From: Ignavibacteria bacterium RIFOXYC2_FULL_35_21 | GTDB taxonomy: Bacteria > Bacteroidota > Ignavibacteria > Kapaibacteriales > UBA2268 | Length of the DNA stretch: 34,484 bases | NCBI GenBank assembly: GCA_001804705.1 | Contig: MHAY01000063.1 | Location: forward strand, 1-34,484 | Direction: 5' to 3' | Shown: positions 6,332 through 16,200 of the stretch, piece by piece | Numbering within the stretch: the first letter of the stretch is position 1 | Layout of the letters: each line of letters starts with the position of its first letter | Notes under the pieces: generated by a model | What the model saw: only the letters and a program-made list of their open reading frames with translations | Told to the model about the DNA's origin: nothing | Database searches by the model: none | Program-made: the position numbers and the translations under genes

Positions 6332-8839
6332 ATGATGAATAAAGCTGTTATTATGGCGGGGGGATTTGGCACAAGGCTCAGGCCACTGACTGCAAGCCTG
6401 CCAAAACCAATGGTGCCTATAGTGAACCGGCCGATGCTGGAACATATAATTGACCTGCTCAAAAGTTATAATATTAAAGATATTGTTTGTGTTTTATATT
6501 ATCAGCCGGAGGTGATTACCACTTATTTCGAGGATGGTACTAAGTTTGGTGTAAATATTAAGTATGTTCTGGCTAATGCTGATTACGGCACTGCCGGTGC
6601 TGTGAAAAACGCTTTTGAGTATCTCGACCAAAGATTCATTGTCATCAGTGGGGATGTTCTTACAGACTTTAATTTGTTTTCTGCTCTCGACTTTCATATT
6701 AAAAATGATTCAAAGTCTACAGTGTTATTGACTCGTGTGAGTGAGCCGTTACAATATGGTATTGTTATTACAGATGAAATTGGAAAGATAACAAGTTTTC
6801 TTGAAAAACCTTCTTGGGGAGAAGTTTTTTCTGATACAATAAATACCGGAATCTATATACTCGAACCGGATGTATTGGATTTAATCCCTTATCATGAGGA
6901 GTTCGATTTTAGTAAAGATTTATTTCCGCTTATGCTAAGGCAAAATATGCCGCTATATGGACATATCACAGATGGTTATTGGAAGGATATAGGGAATCTT
7001 AATGAATATCAATCGGGGCAAAAGGATGCTTTGAACGGGGAAGTAAATCTGAAGATTAAAGGAATAACAAAAGCTAATTATATCATAGGTGAAAACACAA
7101 AAATAGCAGCTACGGCAGTTCTTAAAGGAACGGTTATAATTGATAATGGGGTAACAATCGGAGAACATGCAACTTTGATAAATTGTATAATCGGGAAAAA
7201 TGTGTCTATCGGGAATGGTTCCAAGCTTTCGGGTGTTACTTTGTGGGAAAATGTAAAAATCGGTGATTTTGCAGAATTGACAGATGACGTAGTTTGTAAT
7301 GATTGTTATATCGGAGATAATGCAACTATTCACGAGAATGTATTTATTGCAGAAAATTGCAGAATTGGAGATAATGCAACATTGATGTCGAATATAAAGC
7401 TATGGCCCAATAAGCATATTGAAGAGGGTGCAACGCTCTCCAGGTCAATGGTTCAGGAGGAAAAATGGATTCGGGAACTATTTACAGATGCAAGGATATC
7501 AGGATTATCGAATATAGAAATTAATCCCGAGTTCGGAGCTAAACTTGGAGCTGCTATTGGAATGACATTTGGAAAGAATTCTACATTAATTGCGAGCCGT
7601 GACCCTGACATCGTATCGAGAATAATGAAAAGAACAATAACAGCAGGCATATCATCCGTAGGAGTAAATGTTAACGATTTGCAAACGGTTTCGATTCCAC
7701 AGACGAGGCAGGAACTGAGAACAGGAAAGTATGCGGGAGGTTTTCATGTACGTCGCTCACCGAGGAATCCCGACAAGAGCGACATAATAATTTTTAATAA
7801 GGAAGGGCGTGATATACAGATTGCCCGTACAAAGGCGATTGAGAGGTATTTTTTCGGGGAAGAGATAAAGCGGGTTCATTATGACAGCGTTGGGCATATT
7901 TATTATCCTGAAAGAACGAATGAGATTTATATAAACAGGTTTCTTGAATCACTTAAGAAGGAAAGGATAATTGAAAAAAGGTTCAAAATACTTGTTGATT
8001 ATTCTTATGGACTGGCATCGACTATTATGCCTTACATTCTCGGGAAACTGAATGTTGAAGCATTGTCTCTTCATGATTATGTGGACGCTACAAGGTATCA
8101 GCCCGACCCAACGATGACAAAACCCGGGAGCGATGAATCGGAAAAAGTGATGAAGGCACTTGGGTATGGGCTTGGGTTTAAGATTGAACCGGGGGCCGAA
8201 AAAGTCGGATTGATTGACGAGAGGGGAGTGTTTTATAATCCGCTAAGGCTGTTGACTATATTTATAAAGTTGTTTCTGGAAACACACAGGGACAGGGAGC
8301 CATATAAAATAGCAGTATCGGTGTTTGCCAGTAAAGAGATTGAAATGACAGCAAATAAATATGATGTGGAAGTGATTAGAATAAAAAATTCGCATTCGGC
8401 GATGATGGAAGCGACAAGGGAAAAAAACTTGTTATTTGTCGGTGGTATATGGGGTGGATTTATTTTCAGTGATTTTTTGTTTGCTTCCGACGGGATGTTT
8501 ACATTAGGGAAAACGCTTGAGATGTTAGCTGTATCGGGAATGAGCATATCGGAACTTGACATGAGTTTACCAAAACGGTATCAACACCATATAAGCATAA
8601 ACTGTCCATGGTCGTATAAGGGTTCGGTTATGAGGAAAGCTATGGAACATTCGGAGAAAATGGACAGGGAGTTAATCGAGGGAGTAAAACTAAATATTGA
8701 CGGGGATTCTGTGCTGCTTGTGCCTGACAAGGAGAGGGCGGCATTTAGTGTTATTTCGGAGAGTGATAATTACGAGGGTGCAGTTGTATTGGGTAAGAAG
8801 TATTCCAATTTGATTTCTCAGTGGAGAGATGACAGATAG
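6332..8839 (+). CDS. Sugar-1-phosphate nucleotidyltransferase / phosphomannomutase-like fusion (GDP-mannose type)
   Basis: 835 residues. Residues 1-235 are a nucleotidyltransferase domain with AGGFGTRLRPLT and LPKPMVPI (nucleotide and metal binding) and GDVLTDFNL. Residues about 250-375 hold left-handed beta-helix hexapeptide repeats (IGENTKI, IGEHATL, IGDNATI). Residues about 385-835 are a phosphohexomutase domain. Related fusions in cyanobacteria and Chlorobi-like bacteria are annotated mannose-1-phosphate guanylyltransferase/phosphomannomutase. The mutase half is degenerate: the TASHNP-type serine loop reads RRSPRNP (Ser476) and the DGDGDR metal loop reads EPGAEK (619-624). Mutase activity is therefore doubtful, and a regulatory or structural role is possible. 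Starts at MMNKAVIM; ATG 6335 is equally possible. Likely supplies GDP-mannose-type sugars for surface glycans. Confidence 0.85.
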   Translation: MMNKAVIMAGGFGTRLRPLTASLPKPMVPIVNRPMLEHIIDLLKSYNIKDIVCVLYYQPEVITTYFEDGTKFGVNIKYVLANADYGTAGAVKNAFEYLDQRFIVISGDVLTDFNLFSALDFHIKNDSKSTVLLTRVSEPLQYGIVITDEIGKITSFLEKPSWGEVFSDTINTGIYILEPDVLDLIPYHEEFDFSKDLFPLMLRQNMPLYGHITDGYWKDIGNLNEYQSGQKDALNGEVNLKIKGITKANYIIGENTKIAATAVLKGTVIIDNGVTIGEHATLINCIIGKNVSIGNGSKLSGVTLWENVKIGDFAELTDDVVCNDCYIGDNATIHENVFIAENCRIGDNATLMSNIKLWPNKHIEEGATLSRSMVQEEKWIRELFTDARISGLSNIEINPEFGAKLGAAIGMTFGKNSTLIASRDPDIVSRIMKRTITAGISSVGVNVNDLQTVSIPQTRQELRTGKYAGGFHVRRSPRNPDKSDIIIFNKEGRDIQIARTKAIERYFFGEEIKRVHYDSVGHIYYPERTNEIYINRFLESLKKERIIEKRFKILVDYSYGLASTIMPYILGKLNVEALSLHDYVDATRYQPDPTMTKPGSDESEKVMKALGYGLGFKIEPGAEKVGLIDERGVFYNPLRLLTIFIKLFLETHRDREPYKIAVSVFASKEIEMTANKYDVEVIRIKNSHSAMMEATREKNLLFVGGIWGGFIFSDFLFASDGMFTLGKTLEMLAVSGMSISELDMSLPKRYQHHISINCPWSYKGSVMRKAMEHSEKMDRELIEGVKLNIDGDSVLLVPDKERAAFSVISESDNYEGAVVLGKKYSNLISQWRDDR

Positions 8840-8842
8840 TCA

Positions 8843-8874
8843 ATTACGAATTACGAATTACGAATTACGAATGA
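8843..8874. repeat. Four perfect ATTACGA heptamers plus ATGA
   Basis: Four exact ATTACGA units (8843-8870) followed by ATGA, starting 3 bases after the stop of the nucleotidyltransferase fusion. The identical 32-base block recurs inside the 2-oxoglutarate dehydrogenase gene at 9687-9718, and a decayed four-unit version lies at 9406-9437. Confidence 0.95.
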
Positions 8875-8938
8875 AGGGTTATTATAATTTTGAATTGTGG
8901 TTATATAATTATTCATTAGATTTTGAATTGAGGAATGT

Positions 8939-9400
8939 ATGAGGCTTGAAGAAATATTAGCTGTTGATGCTATTGAAGTAAATATTGGAGTGAAGGACAA
9001 ATCGGAATTGCTTGCCAGAATGGTTGAATTGGCGGCGAAATCGGGAAGGGTGAATAACCGGGAAGAGGTTCTTAAAGACATAATTGAGCGAGAGAGGCTG
9101 ATGTCAACGGGTATAGGTAAAGGGATTGCTTTGCCTCATGCAAAGACGAATGGGGTTGATGATACTGTGGGTTCGTTTGTTATATTAAGGGATGTGTTGG
9201 ATTTTGAATCGCTGGATGGTGAACCTGTTAAGCTTGCTTTTATGCTCCTTGGGAGAGAGGCTAATGTGGGGCTACACCTGAGGATATTGAGTAAGATATC
9301 GAGGATTTTGAATGATGATGAATATAAGGAAAGAATTTTGAGTATGGGAAGTGGAATGGAACTGATTGATTTTTTTAAAAATTTAGAGGAAGAGGAGTAA
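8939..9400 (+). CDS. PTS EIIA domain protein (PtsN/EIIA-Ntr-like)
   Basis: 153 residues, a single EIIA domain of the fructose/nitrogen type. The phosphorylatable histidine is His67 in GIALPHAKT, preceded by the typical MSTGIGKG. AFMLLGREANVGLHLRIL and the C-terminal SKISRIL helix fit the family. A good Shine-Dalgarno sequence (GAGG, seven or so bases before ATG 8939) supports the start. No PTS permease genes lie nearby, so a regulatory role through PTSNtr-type phosphorelay, or control of a target protein, is more likely than sugar uptake. It sits between a sugar-nucleotide gene and a TCA-cycle gene, flanked on both sides by ATTACGA repeats. Confidence 0.9.
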   Translation: MRLEEILAVDAIEVNIGVKDKSELLARMVELAAKSGRVNNREEVLKDIIERERLMSTGIGKGIALPHAKTNGVDDTVGSFVILRDVLDFESLDGEPVKLAFMLLGREANVGLHLRILSKISRILNDDEYKERILSMGSGMELIDFFKNLEEEE

Positions 9401-9405
9401 CATTA

Positions 9406-9437
9406 ATTACGAATTATTAATTACTAAATACTAATGA
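9406..9437. repeat. Decayed four-unit ATTACGA heptamer block plus ATGA
   Basis: Units ATTACGA, ATTATTA, ATTACTA, AATACTA, then ATGA: the same 4 x 7 + 4 layout as 8843-8874 and 9687-9718. It starts 6 bases after the EIIA stop. A further short match (TTACGAATGAAGG) at 9515-9527 precedes the next gene. Confidence 0.75.
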
Positions 9438-9539
9438 AATTTCTGATAAACTCTTTGCTATTATAAATAATAAGAATTTGTTTTTACCGTCCCTAATAAG
9501 TTACAAAATAAGATTTACGAATGAAGGATAATAATAATT

Positions 9540-12500
9540 ATGATAGATTTGAATACAGCGTTTGAGGATGAGATTTATGAGGAATACCTGAGGGACCGTC
9601 TTTCGGTGAGTCCGGCATGGAGGGATTATTTTGATAAGAGGAATTCTAAGAGTGAAAAAAGATATGACGGGACGGAAGAAGGATTAATTACGAATTACGA
9701 ATTACGAATTACGAATGACAAAATAAAGGATGCAGAGATGCATGGTAATGCACCTGTACTAATTGAGGCAGGTGAGGAAGCTGTTCAGATGCCGGCGATA
9801 CAGGCGAGGATATCGGGGAATATGGAGGAGAGCCTCGGGGTGCCGACGGCGACTTCGATGAGGGCAATACCTGTAAAGGCTTTGGACGAGAACCGCAGGG
9901 TAATCAATAAATATTTGGGGAAGCTGAAGAGGGAGAAGGTGTCGTTTACGCATTTGATGGGATGGGCAATTGTTAAGGGATTGGAAAAGTATCCTCAAAT
10001 GAATTACGGATATGCTCTGAAGGACGGGAAACCGCATTATCTGAAAAGGAATAAAATCAACCTGGGTTTTGCAGTTGACATTATAAAGAAGGACGGAACG
10101 AGGCTGTTGCTGGTACCAAATTTGAAGGGTGTGGAAGAAATGAATTTTTCGGAGTTTATCGAGGGGTATGATGATTTAATCAGGAAGACGAGGGATAATA
10201 AGTTGAGTGTGGATGAGCTGGCAGGGACAACAGTGAGTATAACAAATCCGGGTATGATAGGGACAACTGCTTCGACGCCGAGGTTGATGAAGGGACAGGG
10301 TTTGATAGTTGCAGTGGGTGCGATCGAGTATCCGACGGAGTTTCAGGCAGTGAGGCCGGAAGTTATGACTTCGCTTGCAATATCCAAAGTAGTGAATATA
10401 ACAAGTACGTATGACCACAGGATTATCCAGGGAGCAGAATCGGCAGAATTTCTTGCATACATTCACAGGCTTTTGATAGGTGAAAATCATTTTTATGACC
10501 AGATATTTGCTTCATTAAAAATACCATTCGAACCAATCAGATGGACTAATGACAATACGGTAATTGATGCATTTGGAAGGGTTGACGAAAGAGAAGCAAT
10601 AGAAAAAGCGGCTCATGTAATGTTGATGATAAATGCATACCGTGTAAGGGGACATCTTCTTGCATCTGTGAATCCTCTTGGCTATGAAAGTTATTATTAT
10701 CCTGAGTTAGACCCGGCATATTATGGATTTACTATATGGGACCTTGACCGGGTGTTTCATGCAGAAGACACATGGGAAAATAATAATCTACCACTCAGAG
10801 ACATAATTGAAACCTTACGTGAAACATACTGCGGTGCATCAGGATTTGAGTTTATGCACATACAGGACCCTATGAGGAAGCAATGGATTATGCGTGAGCT
10901 CGAAAAGGGAGAATTGGGTAAAGACTATTCGAATGAAGTGAGAATTGAAACATTGAGGAAGTTGACAAAATCAGAATTGTTTGAAAATTTACTTCATACA
11001 AAATTTGTTGGCAGCAAAAGGTTTTCAATTGAGGGGGGGGAATCGGTTGTTGTGATGTTGGATAAAATATTTGAAGAAGCGGCTGTTGAAGGGCTTCATG
11101 CAATAACATTAGGAATGGCACACAGGGGAAGGTTGAATGTGTTAGTAAATAATATCGGAAAGTCTATAGAAAAAATATTTGATGAATTCGAGGGCGCCAT
11201 TGACCCCGATTCATTCCATGGTTCCGGTGATGTAAAATATCACCTGGGAGATACGGGAATATATAAAACGGAAGATGGAAAAAGTGTTGAAATAATTTTG
11301 TCTCCTAATCCGAGCCATCTTGAGTTGGTCAATCCGGTTATCGAAGGTATGGCAAGGGCTTTGGAGAATGAGATTAATGACAGTAGTCATTCAAAGGTTT
11401 TACCGATACTCATCCATGGTGATTCTGCTTTTGCAGGGCAGGGTATTGTTGCTGAAACTCTGAATCTATCTCAATTGGAAGGTTTTAAGACGGGGGGAAC
11501 AATTCATATCGTTATTAACAATCAGATAGGTTTCACGACTAACATAGGAGATTCACGGTCATCAGTGTACTGCACCGATATTGGAAAGATGATACAGGCT
11601 CCAATAATACATGTTAACGGTAATGAGCCGGATGCAGTGATGAGAGCGGGTTCTTTTGCTTATGAGTACAGGAAGAAATTCGGAACGGATATAATTATTG
11701 ACATGATGTGTTACAGAAAATACGGGCATAATGAAGGCGATGAACCATCATATACTCAGCCCTTGCTATATAAGAAAATCAGGGGAATGAAGTCAGTCAG
11801 GGCATTATATGAGCTTGAACTTATTAAAGAATCTGTGATTAGTGATGATGATGCAAAAAAATTGTATGATGAGGAACATCGCCTATTAGATAATTTATTT
11901 GTTGAAAGAAAGAAAAAAAATGGGAATAATACTGAATTAAGACCCTTCGACAAAGCTCAGGGTGACATTATTCTGAATTATGAATTAAATAAAATCGCCT
12001 CAGAGCCGGGAAAAATTGTTGGGGCGAGCCATAATACAGGGAGAGAAGGAACAGAACAGTATTCTGCCGGCACATCCATATCTAAAGATATTGTAAAAAA
12101 ATTGACAAAGGTTATATCAACAATACCCGAAGGATTCAAGGCTAATCCGAAATTGATTTCTTTATTTAAGAAACGAGCCGAAATGTTTGATGAGAAAAAA
12201 GAATTGTTTGATTGGGCTATGGCAGAATTACTTTCTTTTGGTTCTATTCTAACAGATGGAAAAAATATCAGGATTACCGGTCAGGACACGAGAAGAGGTA
12301 CATTCAGCCAGAGGCATGCTGTTATTACCGATATTGAAAACAATGATAATTATGTTCCATTGAATAATTTAAAAGATGGACAGGGGAGACTAAGAATATA
12401 TGATAGTCCCCTTAGTGAACTTGCAGTGCTTGGATTTGAATACGGGTACAGCACAATTGCAATAAATGATTTGACTATTTGGGAAGCTCAATTCGGTGAC

Positions 12501-13241
12501 TTTGCAAATGGAGCTCAAGCTATCATTGACCAATTTATATCTTGTGCCGAATCGAAGTGGGGAAAGACATCAAACCTGGTATTATTACTACCACACAGTT
12601 ATGACGGACAGGGACCGGAACATTCGAGCGCCCGGCTTGAAAGATTTCTACAGCTCTGTGCCGGAAATAATATGTTCGTATGTCATCTGTCAACACCTGC
12701 TCAATATTTTCATGCTTTGAGAAGACAGGTTATGCTTAAAAATAAGAAGCCTTTAATATTGATGACACCTAAATCAATGTTGAGACATTCGCTGGCAGTT
12801 AGCGGCGTAAAAGAATTTACAGAAAAAAGTTTTGAAAATGTTATTAATGAAGTTCAATTACAAATTAAAGATATTAAAAAAGTCTTAATGTGTTCAGGCA
12901 AAATATATTACGATTTGTTATCCGAAAGAGAGAAGAATAATATAAAAGATATAGGAATAATCAGAGTTGAACAATTGTATCCCTTAGATATAAATTTATT
13001 AAAAGATATTTTGTCAAAGTATAAGAATGCAGTTGAATATTATTGGGTGCAGGAAGAACCCGAAAATCAGGGTGCATGGAGATTTGTTGAACCACAAATA
13101 AACACGGTTTTATCTGATTTATCAACCAATAACAGTATTAAATTTATTGGAAGAGGGGAATCTTCTGCTACTGCTACAGGTTCTTATCATATACATCTCG
13201 AAGAACAAACTGATATATTAAAAAATTCATTTAAAAAATGA
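9540..13241 (+). CDS. kgd: Fused E2-E1 2-oxoglutarate dehydrogenase (OdhA/Kgd type)
   Basis: 1233 residues; TCA-cycle oxidation of 2-oxoglutarate to succinyl-CoA (with E3), or decarboxylation. Residues 1-30 (DLNTAFEDEIYEEYLRDR) are the E1 N-terminal segment. Residues about 75-325 are a succinyltransferase catalytic domain with SITNPGMIG and DHRIIQGAESAEF (catalytic His293). Residues about 345-1233 are the thiamine-diphosphate E1: INAYRVRGHLLA, HRGRLNVLVN, GDVKYHLG, GDSAFAGQGIVAET, INNQIGFTT and GQGPEHSSARLERFLQL. There is no lipoyl domain, as in actinobacterial OdhA. Two dispersed repeats are in frame: ATTACGA heptamers (residues about 50-60, between the N-terminal segment and E2) and a composite palindrome element (about 802-817, encoding RPFDKAQGDIILNYEL). 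A G8 run lies at 11033-11040 in the conserved EGGES motif. E3 is not in this window. Confidence 0.92.
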   Translation: MIDLNTAFEDEIYEEYLRDRLSVSPAWRDYFDKRNSKSEKRYDGTEEGLITNYELRITNDKIKDAEMHGNAPVLIEAGEEAVQMPAIQARISGNMEESLGVPTATSMRAIPVKALDENRRVINKYLGKLKREKVSFTHLMGWAIVKGLEKYPQMNYGYALKDGKPHYLKRNKINLGFAVDIIKKDGTRLLLVPNLKGVEEMNFSEFIEGYDDLIRKTRDNKLSVDELAGTTVSITNPGMIGTTASTPRLMKGQGLIVAVGAIEYPTEFQAVRPEVMTSLAISKVVNITSTYDHRIIQGAESAEFLAYIHRLLIGENHFYDQIFASLKIPFEPIRWTNDNTVIDAFGRVDEREAIEKAAHVMLMINAYRVRGHLLASVNPLGYESYYYPELDPAYYGFTIWDLDRVFHAEDTWENNNLPLRDIIETLRETYCGASGFEFMHIQDPMRKQWIMRELEKGELGKDYSNEVRIETLRKLTKSELFENLLHTKFVGSKRFSIEGGESVVVMLDKIFEEAAVEGLHAITLGMAHRGRLNVLVNNIGKSIEKIFDEFEGAIDPDSFHGSGDVKYHLGDTGIYKTEDGKSVEIILSPNPSHLELVNPVIEGMARALENEINDSSHSKVLPILIHGDSAFAGQGIVAETLNLSQLEGFKTGGTIHIVINNQIGFTTNIGDSRSSVYCTDIGKMIQAPIIHVNGNEPDAVMRAGSFAYEYRKKFGTDIIIDMMCYRKYGHNEGDEPSYTQPLLYKKIRGMKSVRALYELELIKESVISDDDAKKLYDEEHRLLDNLFVERKKKNGNNTELRPFDKAQGDIILNYELNKIASEPGKIVGASHNTGREGTEQYSAGTSISKDIVKKLTKVISTIPEGFKANPKLISLFKKRAEMFDEKKELFDWAMAELLSFGSILTDGKNIRITGQDTRRGTFSQRHAVITDIENNDNYVPLNNLKDGQGRLRIYDSPLSELAVLGFEYGYSTIAINDLTIWEAQFGDFANGAQAIIDQFISCAESKWGKTSNLVLLLPHSYDGQGPEHSSARLERFLQLCAGNNMFVCHLSTPAQYFHALRRQVMLKNKKPLILMTPKSMLRHSLAVSGVKEFTEKSFENVINEVQLQIKDIKKVLMCSGKIYYDLLSEREKNNIKDIGIIRVEQLYPLDINLLKDILSKYKNAVEYYWVQEEPENQGAWRFVEPQINTVLSDLSTNNSIKFIGRGESSATATGSYHIHLEEQTDILKNSFKK
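9687..9718 (+). repeat. ATTACGA heptamer array inside the 2-oxoglutarate dehydrogenase gene
   Basis: Four perfect ATTACGA units plus ATGA, identical over 32 bases to 8843-8874. Read in frame as ITNYELRITND within the linker between the E1 N-terminal segment and the E2 domain. Because 28 bases is not a multiple of three, each unit gain or loss would shift the frame, so copy number here is constrained. Confidence 0.95.
11943..11990 (+). repeat. Composite palindrome-heptamer repeat inside the 2-oxoglutarate dehydrogenase gene
   Basis: CCCTTCGAC-AA-AGCTCAGGG, then TGACATTATT, then CTGAATTATGAATTAAAT. Second copy of the element at 2172-2221 (reverse strand there). Encodes RPFDKAQGDIILNYELN, in a charged, lysine-rich stretch between the two halves of the E1 part, where an insertion would probably be surface-exposed. 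Confidence 0.85.
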
Positions 13242-13279
13242 AAATATTAAAATTTGATGAATAAGTTGCGGAGTGCCTT

Positions 13280-16200
13280 ATGAAAAGAAAAATACTGTTT
13301 TATAATTTAATACTTTTACTTTTTTCATCTTTCCTTTTAGGAAAAGACAATGAAAAAGTTAACGAGTATATGAATGTCTATCAGCCCGGTTTTTGGGAGA
13401 ACAGGGGACAGTTGGTTGACCAGAACAGGAAACAGAGGAATGACATCCTATACTATCGTAGTGCAAATGGTATGAATATTTATCTCAGAAATGATGGTAT
13501 AAGTTATGAATTTCGTAAAGTTGAGAAAGCAGATACAAACAATTCTAATTATGACTTACCATTTACAAAGGATTTTGAGAAAAAAATTAATTATTTCAAA
13601 ACTAAATTAAATACTCACAGGGTTGACCTTCACTTCCTTGGCTCTAATCAGAATCCGGAGATAATAACAGAAGGGATTTCCGAAGATTATAATAATTACT
13701 ATGGTTCCGGTTGTGGTGAAAAAGGACTATTATTTATTCATAATTATCAGAAAATAATATACAAAGATATCTATCCCAATATTGATTTTGTTTACTATAT
13801 TGATGAAGGGGAATTAGGAAAAGAAAATGTTAGAAGTTTTAGAAATGTTAAGTACGATTTTGTTGTTAAGCCCGGTGGTGAAATCAGCTCGATAAGAATT
13901 AAGTATTCAGGTGCTGATGATCTATCCTTGAGTCAATCAGGTTCACTGCTTGTCAAAACATCTCTTGGCAATATGGAGGAAGCTAAACCTTTTAGTTTTA
14001 CCAGTGAATCGAAAAGTAATGCGGCTATTTTATCTAATCTCTCATCTGAACAAATTGTTAATGTACAATATAAACTTGAAAATAATATATTAAGTTTTAC
14101 CGAAAGTAATTACGATGAAAACAAAGTCCTTGTCATTGACCCGAGATTAATCTGGGGGACTTATTACGGTGGAGAGCGGCAAGATGAGGCTATTGCTGTG
14201 GCTGTTGATAATATTAATAATATTGTCGTAACAGGATATACTAAAAGTGTAATGAGAATTGCAACAAATGGTGCATTTAAAACTAAGGGAGATGATATTG
14301 GATTAAATGCTTTTATCTTAAAACTTGATTCAACAGGAAAAAGAAAGTGGTGCACTTTTTATGGTGGCGTTTATAGCTTTTCAGATTATGATTCTGCAGT
14401 TGATTTTGGTACCGGTATTGGATGTTTCCGCTCGGATAATAGTATCGCTGTAGCTGGTATTACATTCAGTGATGATTCTTTAGCTACCCCAGGTGCCTAC
14501 CAAACAACACTGAGAGGAGAAACAGATGTTTTTCTTGCCCGGTTTGATTCCAACGGGGTTAGAAAATGGGCAACTTATTATGGTGGTGACAGTACAGAAG
14601 GTGCTCTTGGTTATGGGGTAAACTTATGTATTAATCCCAAAGGTGATATACTTATGACTGGTTGGACTTCCAGTACTAATGGCATTGCAACACCAGGGGC
14701 TTACAAAACTACGAAGACAACATTGTGGGATGCATTTATTGCCAGGTTTGATTCATCGGGTAATCGAAAATGGGGAACATATTTTGGAATTGATGGAGTA
14801 TGGGATTATGGGACTGCAATAACATCCGATCAAATTTGTAACTTTTATGTTACAGGATGGACCAACAGTTTTTCAGGCTTAGCCACACCGGGAACTCACC
14901 AATTTACATCATGTGATGCTGATGATGCTTTTGTTGTGAAATTCGACTCGAATAACACAATTAAATGGAGTACTTATTATGGGGGATGTTCGCATGATGT
15001 TGGTAATGATATTATTCCTGATGGTTGGGGAAATGTTGTAATTACTGGATTGACATCAAGTCTTACTGATATTTCTACTCCAAATTCTATGCAAGCGATT
15101 TATGGCGGTGGAGGAGAAGATGCATTTATGGCAAAATTAGATACAAATGGAGTACGTAAATGGGGAACATATTATGGCGGCTCAGATATAGATATTGGCT
15201 TAGGATTAGCACAGGATAAATATAGAAATATTGTATTAACGGGGATAACAAGAAGTGCGAATAATATTGCGACGATTTGTACACAAAAATCTACTCCTGG
15301 TGAAGGTTTAAATCAATTTCTCTCAAAATTTGGTCCTGATGGTTCAATTCAGTGGGGAACATATTATTGTGACAGTACTCACGGTTGGAATATAGGAGGA
15401 AGCGATATTGATATTGACAAGAACGGTGATATGATTATTGTTGGCGGTACTCAAAGCTGGAATGATGTAGCAACCCCAGGTGCTCATCAAACTCAGATTG
15501 ACACAACAGCGCTTCCTGGCCCTTATGGTGACTATTGGATTACATTCGATGCTTTTATAGCAAAATTTGGCCCTGTTATTCCTCCTTCTGCCTTCGATTC
15601 AAAGGATGATGAAATTCAATATGCATCAGTTTGTCTTACTGCCGGACCTGTTCTTGGTCCATACTGTGTTGGAGAGGAAATTGTGGTACCATTTAAGACT
15701 TATGTGGATTTTAATCCGGGTAATGTCTTTACGGCAAAATTATCGAATAAATTTGGTGAATTTATGAATCCGACTACAATAGGAACTGTAACAGGAACTT
15801 CATCGGACACTATCAGAGGAGTAATTCCGGTTGGCCTGCCATTCAGTAGAAGTTATAGGGTTATGGTAATAGCTTCAGACCCTCCCACTGTTGGAGAACC
15901 AAATCCTTATGAGATTACAATTGGGCCCTGCTTTGCAGTGGATTCAGTATATGGCCCATTCTGCCAGGGAGAGACAATTGAAGTAACTTTCGCTGCATTT
16001 TTGGATTATGATGATTCAAATATTTTCACAGCTCAACTTTCTGATTTGAATGGGGAGTTCTCACCGGCAATAGATATTGGCTTCATCAATGCGACAGCAT
16101 CTAATACCATAACGGCTGTTATACCCAAAAGCATAACACCCGGAGCCGGGTATAGAATAAGGGTTACGGCTTCAAGTCCTCAACTTATAAGCGATGATAA

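Noticed and set aside
9759-10490. Two reverse-strand open frames opposite the E2 domain
   Set aside because: They mirror a G-rich codon pattern on the coding strand; translations are Arg/Pro/His-rich with no domain.
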